NCBI GenBank assembly: GCA_903925285.1
Contig: CAIYET010000401.1
Location: forward strand, 1-43,977
Length of the DNA stretch: 43,977 nt
Reading direction: 5' to 3'
Source of the DNA: Candidatus Hydrogenedentota bacterium
GTDB taxonomy: Bacteria > Hydrogenedentota > Hydrogenedentia > Hydrogenedentales > SLHB01
The notes below the pieces were generated by a model. It ran no database searches. It worked only from the letters and a program-made list of their open reading frames with translations, and was not told the origin of the DNA. Both the position numbers and the translations under genes were made by a program. Below are positions 1-7,809 of this stretch, piece by piece. Every line of letters begins with the position of its first letter. Position 1 is the first letter of the stretch.

Positions 1-150
1 ATCCTTCATCCTTCATCCTTCATCCTTCATCCTTCATCCTTCATCCTTCATCCTTCATCCTTCATCCTTCATCCTTCATCCTTCATCCTTCATCCTTCAG
101 GCTTCAGGATGGAGAAGCCCTGAAGCCTGAAGCCTGAAGCCTGAAGCCTG
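1..150. repeat. Heptamer tandem repeat, (ATCCTTC)n then CTTCAGG arms
   Basis: About fourteen head-to-tail copies of ATCCTTC fill the first 100 bases. They are followed by two CTTCAGG units, a short spacer with GAGAAG, and four CCTGAAG units in the opposite sense, so the right part can fold as a hairpin. The array probably extends beyond the window. A second, less regular direct repeat (TTCTGAATTCC) lies at about 170-202. No coding sequence is evident here. Confidence 0.95.
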
Positions 151-219
151 ATTATGACCCAAGTTAGCATTCTGAATTCCGACTCCTGTATTCTGAATTC
201 CTTTGGAAGGAGTCTTGCC

Positions 220-1167
220 ATGACTCGCAGAGAAATTGTTCTACGCGGGATCGAACGGGACGATCCGCCACGCTTGCCGATCGCGTACTGCAACCGGGAC
301 TTCGATTGTTCGGATTGTATTTCGGTGGGCTATGCGGCGTCGGGGTTCGCTACGGCGCAACGCGGGATGACGGAATGGGGTTTCGTGTGGGAGGCGCTCG
401 ATGGGACGATGGGGCAGCCGAAGACGCATCCGTTGGCGGACCCGGAGGCTGTGGCATCATACGTCCCGCCTGACCCGTATGCTCCGGGACGGTTCGACCA
501 TGTCGCGGAACAGATCGCGCAATGGCCGGATCGGTTTATCCGGTTTTGCGTTGGGATATCGGGTTTCAATCAGGCGACGTTCTTGCGGGGCTATGAGGGG
601 CTGTTGACGGACCTCTATACGGATCGGGCGCGGGCGGAACGGGTTATCGATTATGTGTTCGATTTCGAGAATGCGATCATCGGACAGGCATTGCAGCATC
701 CGATCGATTGCGTGGGGTTTGGGGATGACTGGGGTACACAGAAGGGATTGATGATTTCGCACGACCTTTGGCAGGAGGTGTTTCGTCCTCGGTACGCGGC
801 GCAGTTCGAGCCGATACGCAGGGCGGGCAAGAAGATTTGGTTCCATTCGTGCGGGGACGTTTCGTCGATTATCGGCGATTTGATCGATATCGGCGTCGAC
901 GTGATCGAACTGTTGCAGCCGGATTTGTTGGGGGTGGAGCGGCTTGCGCGCGAGTTCGGCGGGAAGGTCTGTTTCTGTTGTTCCATCGACCATCAACGTC
1001 GGGCGATCAGCGGTACGCGTGAGGAGATTTTCGCGTATGCGCGGTTCTTGCGCGACGCGCTTGGGGCGTTTCATGGGGGATTTATCGCGTATGTGGAGGA
1101 CTATGCCTGCCTCGGGATGAGCGAGCAGAATTATCAATGGATCCGGGAGGCGTTTCATGGCCTCTGA
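220..1167 (+). CDS. Uroporphyrinogen decarboxylase-like (UroD/MtaA superfamily) protein
   Basis: A 315-residue protein of the UroD-like superfamily. Besides haem-pathway UroD, this family includes the methyltransferases of methylcobamide:CoM type. The HxC motif (H209-S-C211, in FHSCGD) and the following DVIELLQPDLLG segment match the zinc-binding methyltransferase-like branch rather than true HemE, so a corrinoid or methyl-transfer role is possible but unproven. The chosen ATG at 220 has a strong GGAAGGAG ribosome site at about 206-212. An in-frame ATG at 154 lies in repeat-derived sequence and is unlikely. It is the first of three co-oriented genes, but the 222-bp gap behind it makes an operon uncertain. 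Such stand-alone UroD-like genes are common in planctomycete-like genomes and usually have no assigned substrate. Confidence 0.8.
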   Translation: MTRREIVLRGIERDDPPRLPIAYCNRDFDCSDCISVGYAASGFATAQRGMTEWGFVWEALDGTMGQPKTHPLADPEAVASYVPPDPYAPGRFDHVAEQIAQWPDRFIRFCVGISGFNQATFLRGYEGLLTDLYTDRARAERVIDYVFDFENAIIGQALQHPIDCVGFGDDWGTQKGLMISHDLWQEVFRPRYAAQFEPIRRAGKKIWFHSCGDVSSIIGDLIDIGVDVIELLQPDLLGVERLAREFGGKVCFCCSIDHQRRAISGTREEIFAYARFLRDALGAFHGGFIAYVEDYACLGMSEQNYQWIREAFHGL

Positions 1168-1200
1168 GAAAACGAGGCGTGGCGGTGAGTTCGGGTTTGA

Positions 1201-1291
1201 GATTGGTGATTGGTGGTTGGTGGTTGGGGAAACCTGTCTTAGATTCAAAACCATGCCCGCCAAACACCAAAGACCAATCACCAACCACCAA
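1201..1291. repeat. Inverted heptamer repeat (GATTGGT/GGTTGGT)
   Basis: Four GATTGGT/GGTTGGT units at 1201-1228 face reverse-complement units (ACCAATC, ACCAACC) at 1272-1291, with about 40 bases between them. It lies between two co-directional genes. The arms could form a stem in RNA. No coding potential is seen. Confidence 0.85.
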
Positions 1292-1389
1292 CGTGCGCTG
1301 GACATGTGGGTGCGATCCGGCTAGTATGTGGCTCGCAGGTTCACGGTCCTGGATGGGATCATGTTCGACGTGAGGAGGTCAAGGCATTC

Positions 1390-2100
1390 GTGATTGATTC
1401 GGATGCGCTGGAGCTGGGCGGCAAGCTGCTGACTGGCGTGGCGTTTATTCCATATCTTGCGTGGGGTATCTATGCCCTTCGACGCCGGTATCGTTATCAC
1501 GAAGACATATCGGCGCGCGTGGAAACGTTCACGTTGGTTGGACTGATACTCTTTTTTGCGGTTGAAACCTATCTTCTGCATCGTTTCATAAGCGATAGTC
1601 CGGGGTACTTTTTTTTCGCGGTGCTGGGTCTGATCGTGTCAGGGGTGGCGCTGTACGGCTCGATGATGATTTCGCTGTCGTCGCAGGTCATCGTGGATAT
1701 GATCATGCCGTCGGAACGTTCGAAAACGTTCGAGCCAAGTTATGCGCCTGCGGAAGCGCTCGAGCGCCAGGAGGACTACAAGGGTGCGTTGCAGGAATAT
1801 CTGGTCATCGCACGGATGTTTCCGCGCGAACCAACAGTCTTGTTGCGTATCGCGGAGTCTTACGTCCGGCTGGGCCGTCACGCCGAGGCAGTCGGGTGGT
1901 TCGAGCGGGCTTCGAGTCGTATCGATTCGGCGGAACGTTGTCTTCAGGTGACAAATCGTCTGTGCGAGTTGTACAATCGGCAACTGGATCGGCCCGATGA
2001 GGCAGTTCGTGTTTTGGAGACGTATCTGGATCGTTATCCGGAAGCGGAATATGCGGAATCGGTTCGGCAACGTCTGAAACGTTACAGCGCGCCTGCATGA
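1390..2100 (+). CDS. Membrane-anchored tetratricopeptide-repeat protein, function unknown
   Basis: A 236-residue protein. The GTG start at 1390 is chosen because GAGGAGGT lies about ten bases upstream; an open frame runs back to 1306 without a ribosome site. Three hydrophobic segments lie in the first 100 residues (around LLTGVAFIPYLAWGIYAL, FTLVGLILFFAVETYLLH and YFFFAVLGLIVSGVALYG). They are followed by a soluble part with TPR-like helices: a repeat beginning near ALERQEDYKGALQEYLVIA and another near SYVRLGRHAEAVGWFERA. The C-terminus resembles the tol-pal/YbgF-type TPR that counts bins of peptides. The predicted topology places the TPR part on one side of the inner membrane as a scaffold. 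No enzymatic motif is visible, and the partner is unknown. Confidence 0.7.
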   Translation: MIDSDALELGGKLLTGVAFIPYLAWGIYALRRRYRYHEDISARVETFTLVGLILFFAVETYLLHRFISDSPGYFFFAVLGLIVSGVALYGSMMISLSSQVIVDMIMPSERSKTFEPSYAPAEALERQEDYKGALQEYLVIARMFPREPTVLLRIAESYVRLGRHAEAVGWFERASSRIDSAERCLQVTNRLCELYNRQLDRPDEAVRVLETYLDRYPEAEYAESVRQRLKRYSAPA

Positions 2101-2126
2101 GTCGCGCATACTCTCGGAAGGAAACG

Positions 2127-3023
2127 ATGATGAAGTTCAAGCTCGAAGGCGTTATCCCCGCAATGTTGACCCCGTTTACGAAGCGGGGCGAACGGGTCGA
2201 TTATGAGAAGGCGTGCGCGTTGGCGGTCCGGTTGGCCGGACAAGGCGTGCATGGCGTTTTTCCGTGCGGCACAACGGGGGAAGGGATGTTGATGACGCTC
2301 GAGGAGCGCAAGCGGCTCGTGGCGGAAGTTGTGAAGGCGGTGCGGGGGCGTATCAAGGTGATTGCGCACACGGGTTGTTTGGATACGGCTTCGACGATCG
2401 AACTGACGTGTCACGCGCTCGAGGCGGGCGCGGATGCGGCGGGTGTGGTTGCGCCGGGATTCTACGGGTATGACGACGTGTCGTTGATGCAGCATTTCGG
2501 AGCGGTTGCGAAGGCGGCTAAGGGCGGGCCTGTCCTGCTCTACAATATCCCGGGCTGTGCCAGGAATGTGTTGTCGCCGAGGCTTATCATCGAGCTTGCG
2601 AACCGTCACGATAACATCGTGGGCATGAAGGATAGCAGCGGCGATATGTCGGCGTTGACGCAAATCCTTGCGCATGCTCCGCAGGGTTTCAACGTCATCA
2701 ATGGCAGCGACGAGTATTCGTTTCAGGCGCTGCTGGCGGGCGCGAAGGGCTGTGTGTCGAGTACGGCGAACGTGGTGCCTGAATTGTTCTTGGCGATCTT
2801 CAACGGGGTGCGTGCGGGAGATCTGAAGAAGGCGTGGAAGGCGCAAGTCAAGTTGTCCGACGCTTGCGGCCTTTTCCATTATGGTTCGTATGTCGCGTAT
2901 TACAAGGAGGGACTTCGTCTGCGCGGGTTCGATACGGGGGCGGTGCGTCCGCCGCAACGTGAACTTGGGGCCGCGGAGTGTGGACGGTTTGCGAAGGCTT
3001 TGAAAGAGGCTGGATTATTGTAG
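2127..3023 (+). CDS. DapA/NanA-family class I aldolase (dihydrodipicolinate synthase-like)
   Basis: A 298-residue TIM-barrel lyase of the DHDPS/N-acetylneuraminate lyase family, which condenses or cleaves pyruvate through a Schiff base. Diagnostic residues are present: the PCGTTGEG loop near 47-53, the tyrosine Y139 in LLYNIP and the Schiff-base lysine K168 in GMKDSSGD. The ATG at 2127 follows GGAAGG at 2117-2122. An upstream ATG at 2097 overlaps the preceding stop and would add ten residues. The sequence alone does not decide between lysine biosynthesis (DapA), sialic acid cleavage or a sugar-acid aldolase. No other lysine genes are nearby, so a catabolic or sugar-acid role is as likely as DapA. 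Confidence 0.85.
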   Translation: MMKFKLEGVIPAMLTPFTKRGERVDYEKACALAVRLAGQGVHGVFPCGTTGEGMLMTLEERKRLVAEVVKAVRGRIKVIAHTGCLDTASTIELTCHALEAGADAAGVVAPGFYGYDDVSLMQHFGAVAKAAKGGPVLLYNIPGCARNVLSPRLIIELANRHDNIVGMKDSSGDMSALTQILAHAPQGFNVINGSDEYSFQALLAGAKGCVSSTANVVPELFLAIFNGVRAGDLKKAWKAQVKLSDACGLFHYGSYVAYYKEGLRLRGFDTGAVRPPQRELGAAECGRFAKALKEAGLL

Positions 3024-3066
3024 ATTGCGGCACGGACGAACACGGACAAATCTCTCGATTCGCACT

Positions 3067-3783
3067 TTATTTGTAGCGGCCTTGCCAATCGTTTAGGCGG
3101 ATGTGGAGTAGGTCGCGAAACATGCGGGGCGAGTCGGAGAAGATGTTGACTTGACTGCGTGAGACGTTTCGCCAGCAAATGGGGACTTGGTCGGTGCGTA
3201 GGCCGTGCTTGCGTGCGATAAAGAGCAACTCGGTGTCGAAACTGAATCCGTCGAGTCGCTGGCGTGGGAAGACGACTTCGACGCTGTGACGTGTAAAGGC
3301 TTTGAATCCGCATTGGGTGTCGATGTAGCCGGATATGACGAGCGTTTTGACGAATCGGTTGAAGACGCGTCCCATGGTTTCGCGTAGGATGTGTTGTCGC
3401 ACTTCGACGTTGGATTTTGGCATCGAGCGCGAGCCAATGACGATGTCCGCGCCGGCGTCGAAGTGGGGCCAGAGTTTTTCGAGTTCTTGAATGGGGGTCG
3501 AGCCGTCGGCGTCGGAGAAGATGCGGTAATCGCCTTGTGCGTGCTGCATGCCGATCTTGACGGCATGGCCTTTGCCGCAGTTGGGTTGGTAGCCGATGAG
3601 TTTGACGTTGGGAAAGGATTCGCGAACGGTCTGGTCGGTGTCGTCGATGCTACCGTCGTCGACGACGATGATTTCGGACTGGTAGGGCTGTCGTGCGAGA
3701 TAGGTCTCGGCGTCGTGTAAGGTGGGGCCGATTCGTCTTGCTTCGTTGTAGGCGGGAATGATGAGCGAGAGGTGAACCGCCAT
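3067..3783 (-). CDS. Family 2 glycosyltransferase, dolichyl-/polyprenyl-phosphate sugar synthase-like
   Basis: A 238-residue GT-A fold enzyme. The N-terminus LSLIIPAYNEARRI, the nucleotide-binding VVDDGSIDD near residue 40 and the metal-binding FSDADGSTP near 90 are typical of GT2 enzymes related to DPM1/ALG5. These move a sugar from a nucleotide sugar to polyprenyl phosphate. There is no C-terminal membrane pair, so it is of the soluble or peripheral kind. It is the last gene of the minus-strand run, 12 bp after lptB, which fits a role in envelope glycan assembly. The exact sugar donor cannot be read from the sequence. Confidence 0.85.
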   Translation of the reverse strand: MAVHLSLIIPAYNEARRIGPTLHDAETYLARQPYQSEIIVVDDGSIDDTDQTVRESFPNVKLIGYQPNCGKGHAVKIGMQHAQGDYRIFSDADGSTPIQELEKLWPHFDAGADIVIGSRSMPKSNVEVRQHILRETMGRVFNRFVKTLVISGYIDTQCGFKAFTRHSVEVVFPRQRLDGFSFDTELLFIARKHGLRTDQVPICWRNVSRSQVNIFSDSPRMFRDLLHIRLNDWQGRYK

Positions 3784-3795
3784 GGGTGTGTGTTC

Positions 3796-4533
3796 CTATA
3801 ACCTGAAGTTTTCGCCGAGATAGGTCTTTCGGGCGAGGGGATTGTCGGCGATTTCTTGTGGCGTGCCCATGACGCTAATCTGGCCTTCGCTGAGTATGAA
3901 TGCGTAGTCGATAATCTGGAGAGTCTCGCGGACGTTGTGGTCGGTGATAATAACGCCGATTCCTTTGTTCTTGAGCGTGGCCACGGTGTTTTGCAGGTCG
4001 GCGACGGCGATGGGGTCAATGCCTGCAAAGGGTTCGTCCAGGAGGAATATTTTGGGTTCTGTGACGAGGGCTCGGCAGATCTCGGTTCGGCGTCGCTCGC
4101 CGCCGGATAGGGTGTATGCGGGATTGGCGGCGAGGTGGGCGATGCCGAGTTCGTCGAGAAGGGTATCGGCCCGTCGCTTGCGTTCGTTGGCGGTCAGGGG
4201 CTGGTATTCGAGCACGGCGAGTAGATTTTGTCGGACGGTCAATTGACGGAATACGGATGGTTCCTGGGGAAGATAGGCGATGCCCTGTCGGGCGCGAAGG
4301 TACATGGGCATTTGTGTGATATCGTGTCCGCGAAACCAGATCCGGCCTTGGGTCGGGCGGAGCATTCCGACGATCATGCGGAAGGTTGTCGTCTTTCCGG
4401 CGCCGTTGGGTCCGAGCAGGCCGACGATGTGTCCCTCTCCAATATCGATGGAAACATCCCTGACCACGGTTCGGCGCTTGAACTGTTTGGTCAAGTGCTC
4501 GGCGCGCAGCAATGGTTCTGCGGTATCGTTCAA
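3796..4533 (-). CDS. lptB: LPS export ABC transporter ATP-binding protein LptB
   Basis: A 245-residue ABC ATPase. It carries Walker A GPNGAGKTT near residue 40, the signature LSGGERRR, and Walker B IFLLDEPFAGID followed by the switch histidine in ITDHNVRE. Length and wording (for example AYLPQEPSVFRQLTV) match LptB, the ATPase that drives lipopolysaccharide from the inner membrane to the Lpt bridge with LptF and LptG. The start codon is TTG (4531-4533 on the minus strand) with GAGAGG a few bases upstream. LptA-like and LptC-like genes lie directly upstream, which supports the assignment. LptFG is not in the window. Confidence 0.93.
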   Translation of the reverse strand: MNDTAEPLLRAEHLTKQFKRRTVVRDVSIDIGEGHIVGLLGPNGAGKTTTFRMIVGMLRPTQGRIWFRGHDITQMPMYLRARQGIAYLPQEPSVFRQLTVRQNLLAVLEYQPLTANERKRRADTLLDELGIAHLAANPAYTLSGGERRRTEICRALVTEPKIFLLDEPFAGIDPIAVADLQNTVATLKNKGIGVIITDHNVRETLQIIDYAFILSEGQISVMGTPQEIADNPLARKTYLGENFRL

Positions 4534-4561
4534 GAGATCAACCTCTCGTTATCGTGGGCGC

Positions 4562-5518
4562 TCATCGCGCCTCCGAACCGGCAATCATGCCGGGAAACGC
4601 CGCTTCGAGCAGCAGGCGGTTTAGGCCCATCTGTTCTTGCACGGAGCGGGCGGATTTGTCGAGGAGGTTGGTCGCGGCCTGGGGTAGCTTGAGTCCGTTC
4701 CACATGTCTTCCGTGTAAAGTTTTGGGTTTACCAGCACGCGATTGAGTAGTTTGACGGCGTTGTCTTTGTCTTGCGGTGTTGGATTCGGGGGCATATCGG
4801 CCAAGGCTTTCTGGGCTTTGCCGTCGAGCAGCGCGAAGATGCGTTTGCCGGGGGCGGGTTTCTCGCCTTGCCCTTGGTCCTTGATCGCAGCGAGAAATGC
4901 AGGCCAGTCGGTGATGTCGTCAACGTTCAGTTGCGTCACGGGGCCTGGCGGTTCGGGAACGGCGCCCATGCCAACGAGGGGATAGTTCTTAATGGTGCCG
5001 CCGAACATTTCGAAGCGGTCTTCTTTGAAGTTCAGTACGACTTTTTCGCCACGCAGCCCTTGGACCTCGGGCGAGTCAACGGTGGGACTGCCCGTAAAGG
5101 TAAGCAGGCCTTTTTCAAAATCCCAGTCGGCTTTTTCGGCACGGACGATGGTATCGGAATATTCGATCACGACCTTGCCTTGGAGCAGGATGCGCGAAGG
5201 CTGGTTGCCAGCCCCCTTTTCGGGCCATACGAAGTGGACTTCGTTGGCGGTGATCGGTAGGGGTTTCTTGGCGGGATCGTTCGACAACAGCGTAATGCGC
5301 ACGCCGTCCTTCATCACTTCGAACTTTCCGGTGAGGGAACTCGCTACGTACCCCGCGTCGACGGACATGGCGGTATATCCGCTTAGGCTCCCGGCCGGTT
5401 GTTCTCCGGCAGGCGTCTTTTGCTTTGCAGGCGTTTTTTGCTTGACGGGCGGCGTTCGATCCGCAGCCCAGCCGCATAGCGCGGCCAGGAGGACTGCTAG
5501 TCCGATGTATCTCGTCAT
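4562..5518 (-). CDS. LptA/OstA-like periplasmic LPS-transport protein with extra C-terminal region
   Basis: A 318-residue exported protein starting with a signal peptide (IGLAVLLAALCGWAA) and a Lys/Thr/Pro-rich linker containing repeated KQKTPA. The middle (about 60-200) is a beta-rich OstA/LptA-like stretch, with ITANEVHFVWPEKG, ILLQGKVVIEYSD, IVRAEKADWDFE and TGSPTVDSPEVQGLRGEK. These are the regularly spaced strands of the beta-jellyroll that carries LPS across the periplasm. The last 110 residues are helical and have no counterpart that I know in standard LptA (about 185 residues). Its ATG overlaps the stop of the LptC-like gene (ATGA), so the two are translationally coupled. Confidence 0.75.
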   Translation of the reverse strand: MTRYIGLAVLLAALCGWAADRTPPVKQKTPAKQKTPAGEQPAGSLSGYTAMSVDAGYVASSLTGKFEVMKDGVRITLLSNDPAKKPLPITANEVHFVWPEKGAGNQPSRILLQGKVVIEYSDTIVRAEKADWDFEKGLLTFTGSPTVDSPEVQGLRGEKVVLNFKEDRFEMFGGTIKNYPLVGMGAVPEPPGPVTQLNVDDITDWPAFLAAIKDQGQGEKPAPGKRIFALLDGKAQKALADMPPNPTPQDKDNAVKLLNRVLVNPKLYTEDMWNGLKLPQAATNLLDKSARSVQEQMGLNRLLLEAAFPGMIAGSEAR

Positions 5519-6114
5519 AGCTGGCTTCCCTCCAATTCAACCGTTCCGGTTACCCGGGTCATGATGATTTGACGTTTATCAGGATACAACCTCAGTGTTT
5601 CCACATCCAGTTGCATATCGTCGGTGACAATACTGGCGGGGCGGTCCGTTTGCAAGATGCGCTCGTCGTTCAACCATTGTACATCGGCCATTTCGATGCG
5701 CATGTCCCCCACTTTCGCTTTTACGCCGTCGCTGAGGTTGGCCATTTTTGACTCTTGAAAACGGCCATGCCGCGCTTCGATGTGGATATCGGGTTCGTTG
5801 GCCTCGCGGGCGTAGATGACCGCCTTGGCTGTGTCGAGTGCCCACGAATTGTCGCTTTCGAGCGTGAATGCGTCGGCATGGACCCAGCATGTGGGCTTGC
5901 GTTCGACGCCAGCGGTAGGCTCGGTTCGGTAGAGCCACAAATCGACGCCTTTGAGTTGGGCGGTACTCTCGTTCGCGGTCGAAGCCGCCACGTTCGGCAT
6001 CCCCGTCTTGGACGGCTGAATCTCCGCGGGCGGCGGGGCGTACATAGGCCCGCACCCCAGCAACAGCGCGAAGAGGAGCGCCCTCCATCGAGCGCCTCGT
6101 GCGCGTGGTTTCAC
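5515..6114 (-). CDS. LptC-like periplasmic/lipoprotein component
   Basis: A 199-residue protein. The N-terminus RALLFALLLGCGPMYAPPP looks like a lipoprotein signal, with a cysteine after LLLG, whereas enterobacterial LptC keeps a transmembrane anchor. The mature part has the strand pattern of LptC/OstA-type domains (CWVHADAFTLESDNSWAL, IHIEARHGRFQE, GDMRIEMADVQW, ASIVTDDMQLDVETLRLYPD). It starts with GTG overlapping the coaX stop (GTGA) and ends overlapping the lptA-like start, so three genes are read in one coupled run. Assignment as LptC rests on position and strand pattern, because LptC sequences are weakly conserved. Confidence 0.65.
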   Translation of the reverse strand: MKPRARGARWRALLFALLLGCGPMYAPPPAEIQPSKTGMPNVAASTANESTAQLKGVDLWLYRTEPTAGVERKPTCWVHADAFTLESDNSWALDTAKAVIYAREANEPDIHIEARHGRFQESKMANLSDGVKAKVGDMRIEMADVQWLNDERILQTDRPASIVTDDMQLDVETLRLYPDKRQIIMTRVTGTVELEGSQL

Positions 6115-6887
6115 GCGGTGCCTTTCTCGTTTTTGCGGTACACGGCGCGCAATCCTTTGAGCGTCAAGAGCGAATCCACGTGCTGGATCCGACGCGAGGC
6201 GGACGCGATCGTGTGTGCAAGGCCGCCCGTGGCGATGACGGTCGGCTGCGCGTCCATTTCCGCTTCAATCCGTGCGACGAGTCCGTCGACCATGTCGGCG
6301 TATCCATAGGTAAGTCCTGCACGGATGTGGTCTTCGGTGTTGCGCCCAATGACGCACGGCGGCTTCGAGATCTCGACCCTGGGCAGCTTGGCGCATTTCT
6401 CGGCGAGCACATCCGCCGAGGTCTGCACGCCGGGCAAAATGACGCCGCCTCGGTATTCGCCTTTCGCGGTAATCGCATCGAGTGTCGTCGCGGTGCCGAA
6501 ATCGATCACGACGAGGGCGCCGCGATAATTCTCGATGGCGGCGACGGCGTTGACGATACGGTCTGCGCCGACCTCCTTCGGATTGTCGACCTGGATGATT
6601 AGACCGGTCTTCGTACCGGGCCCGACCATGACGGCTTCGACTCCGAAGACCTGTTCGCTTACGCGCACGAGGTCGAAATTCAACTGTGGAACGACGCTCG
6701 ATATACAGCAGCCTTTGACGGCTTTGAGGCTTACGCCTTCCTGGTCGAGCAGCATGCCGAGCATGAAGCGGAGTTCGTCGAGCGTGCGGTAATTGTCCGT
6801 GCAGACCCGCCAGTGGCCCAGAAGGTCGTCGCCTTTATAAAGGCCCATCACGGTGTTCGAGTTGCCAACGTCCATAACAAGCAGCAT
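6111..6887 (-). CDS. coaX: Type III pantothenate kinase
   Basis: A 258-residue enzyme that phosphorylates pantothenate, the first step of coenzyme A synthesis. The N-terminal LLVMDVGNSNTVMGLY carries the phosphate-binding D6-VGN-N motif. The central GADRIVNAVAA and VVIDFGTATTLDAI segments are classic for CoaX. Length matches the family (about 255). It overlaps the next gene by four bases and follows nadC by 13 bp. Many bacteria place coaX next to birA; here it is embedded between nadC and LPS-export genes. Confidence 0.93.
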   Translation of the reverse strand: MLLVMDVGNSNTVMGLYKGDDLLGHWRVCTDNYRTLDELRFMLGMLLDQEGVSLKAVKGCCISSVVPQLNFDLVRVSEQVFGVEAVMVGPGTKTGLIIQVDNPKEVGADRIVNAVAAIENYRGALVVIDFGTATTLDAITAKGEYRGGVILPGVQTSADVLAEKCAKLPRVEISKPPCVIGRNTEDHIRAGLTYGYADMVDGLVARIEAEMDAQPTVIATGGLAHTIASASRRIQHVDSLLTLKGLRAVYRKNEKGTA

Positions 6888-6900
6888 TGCGCTTCTCCGG

Positions 6901-7731
6901 TCACAAGAATAGGAGCGACAAATCGGCCGCCGGGGCCGAGTGCGTCAGAGAACCCACGGAGATAATATGCACGCCGGTCTCCGCCATGGCCCGAATATTT
7001 TCGAGCGACGCATTGCCGCTGGCTTCGAGTATGACTTTTCGGGCTTGAGCACGGCGGACCGCTTCGCGCATGTCGTCGAGACTCATGTTGTCGAGCATGA
7101 TCGCGTCCGCGCCAGCGCGAATCGCCTCGTCGAATTCGTCCAGGGTCGTGATTTCGACCTCGATTTTCATCAGATGATGGGCGCCGTCGGCGGCGCTACG
7201 GACGGCCTTGTCGATCCCGCCGGCCGCCCGGATGTGATTCTCTTTGATGAGCACTCCGTTGAACAGGTTGTGTCGGTGATTCGTGCCGCCGCCATGTACG
7301 ACGGCTTCTTTCTCGAGACGGCGCAGGAATGGGGTGGTCTTGCGCGTGTCGCAGATCTTGACGTTTAGCCCATCGACGGCGGCGACGTATTTGGCGGTCA
7401 ATGTGGCGATACCGGAAAGCCGTTGTAGGAAGTTGAGGGCCGTCCGTTCGGCGGTCAACACGGCACGGGCGTTGCCTTCGAATGTGGCCAACTCGTCGCC
7501 GTACTTGAAACGCGTGCCGTCCTGGGCCGCGTGCCAGTCTTTGATGTGGGCTTTCATGCAGTCGAATGCGAGCCGGAACACATCGATCCCGCTGAGGACG
7601 CCTTCTTGTTTTGCGAGCAGTCGGGCATGGCATCGCGCATCCGCCGGCACCGTCCGGTTGGTCGTGATGTCTTCCTGGCCGATATCTTCATCGAGCGCCG
7701 CGATCATGAGGCGCTTCAACGGCTTCATCAT
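6901..7731 (-). CDS. nadC: Nicotinate-nucleotide pyrophosphorylase (carboxylating), quinolinate phosphoribosyltransferase
   Basis: A 276-residue enzyme that turns quinolinate and PRPP into nicotinate mononucleotide in de novo NAD synthesis. Recognisable family blocks are EDIGQEDITTNRTVPA near the N-terminus, LNFLQRLSGIATLTAKYV, the substrate-site CDTRKTTPFLRRLEKEAVVH split over residues about 130-150, GGGTNHRHNLFNGVLIKENHI, and the C-terminal ILEASGNASLENI and SVGSLTHS. Full length, no missing blocks. The first two codons are both ATG, so the start may be three bases shorter. nadA and nadB are not in the window. Confidence 0.94.
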   Translation of the reverse strand: MMKPLKRLMIAALDEDIGQEDITTNRTVPADARCHARLLAKQEGVLSGIDVFRLAFDCMKAHIKDWHAAQDGTRFKYGDELATFEGNARAVLTAERTALNFLQRLSGIATLTAKYVAAVDGLNVKICDTRKTTPFLRRLEKEAVVHGGGTNHRHNLFNGVLIKENHIRAAGGIDKAVRSAADGAHHLMKIEVEITTLDEFDEAIRAGADAIMLDNMSLDDMREAVRRAQARKVILEASGNASLENIRAMAETGVHIISVGSLTHSAPAADLSLLFL

Positions 7732-7809
7732 TGTGAAGGAATCTCCCGCTTAAGTGCGGAATGGTAGCACAGGTTGGACACAATTGCGACTTTCCGGCGG
7801 AGCGTTCGG

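Noticed and set aside
1-150. Tandem array that could be mistaken for a CRISPR
   Set aside because: Units are 7 bp without unique spacers, and no cas gene lies near.
2082-2957. Long minus-strand open frame opposite the DapA-like gene
   Set aside because: Shadow of the conserved plus-strand gene, with Arg/His-rich composition and no family motif.
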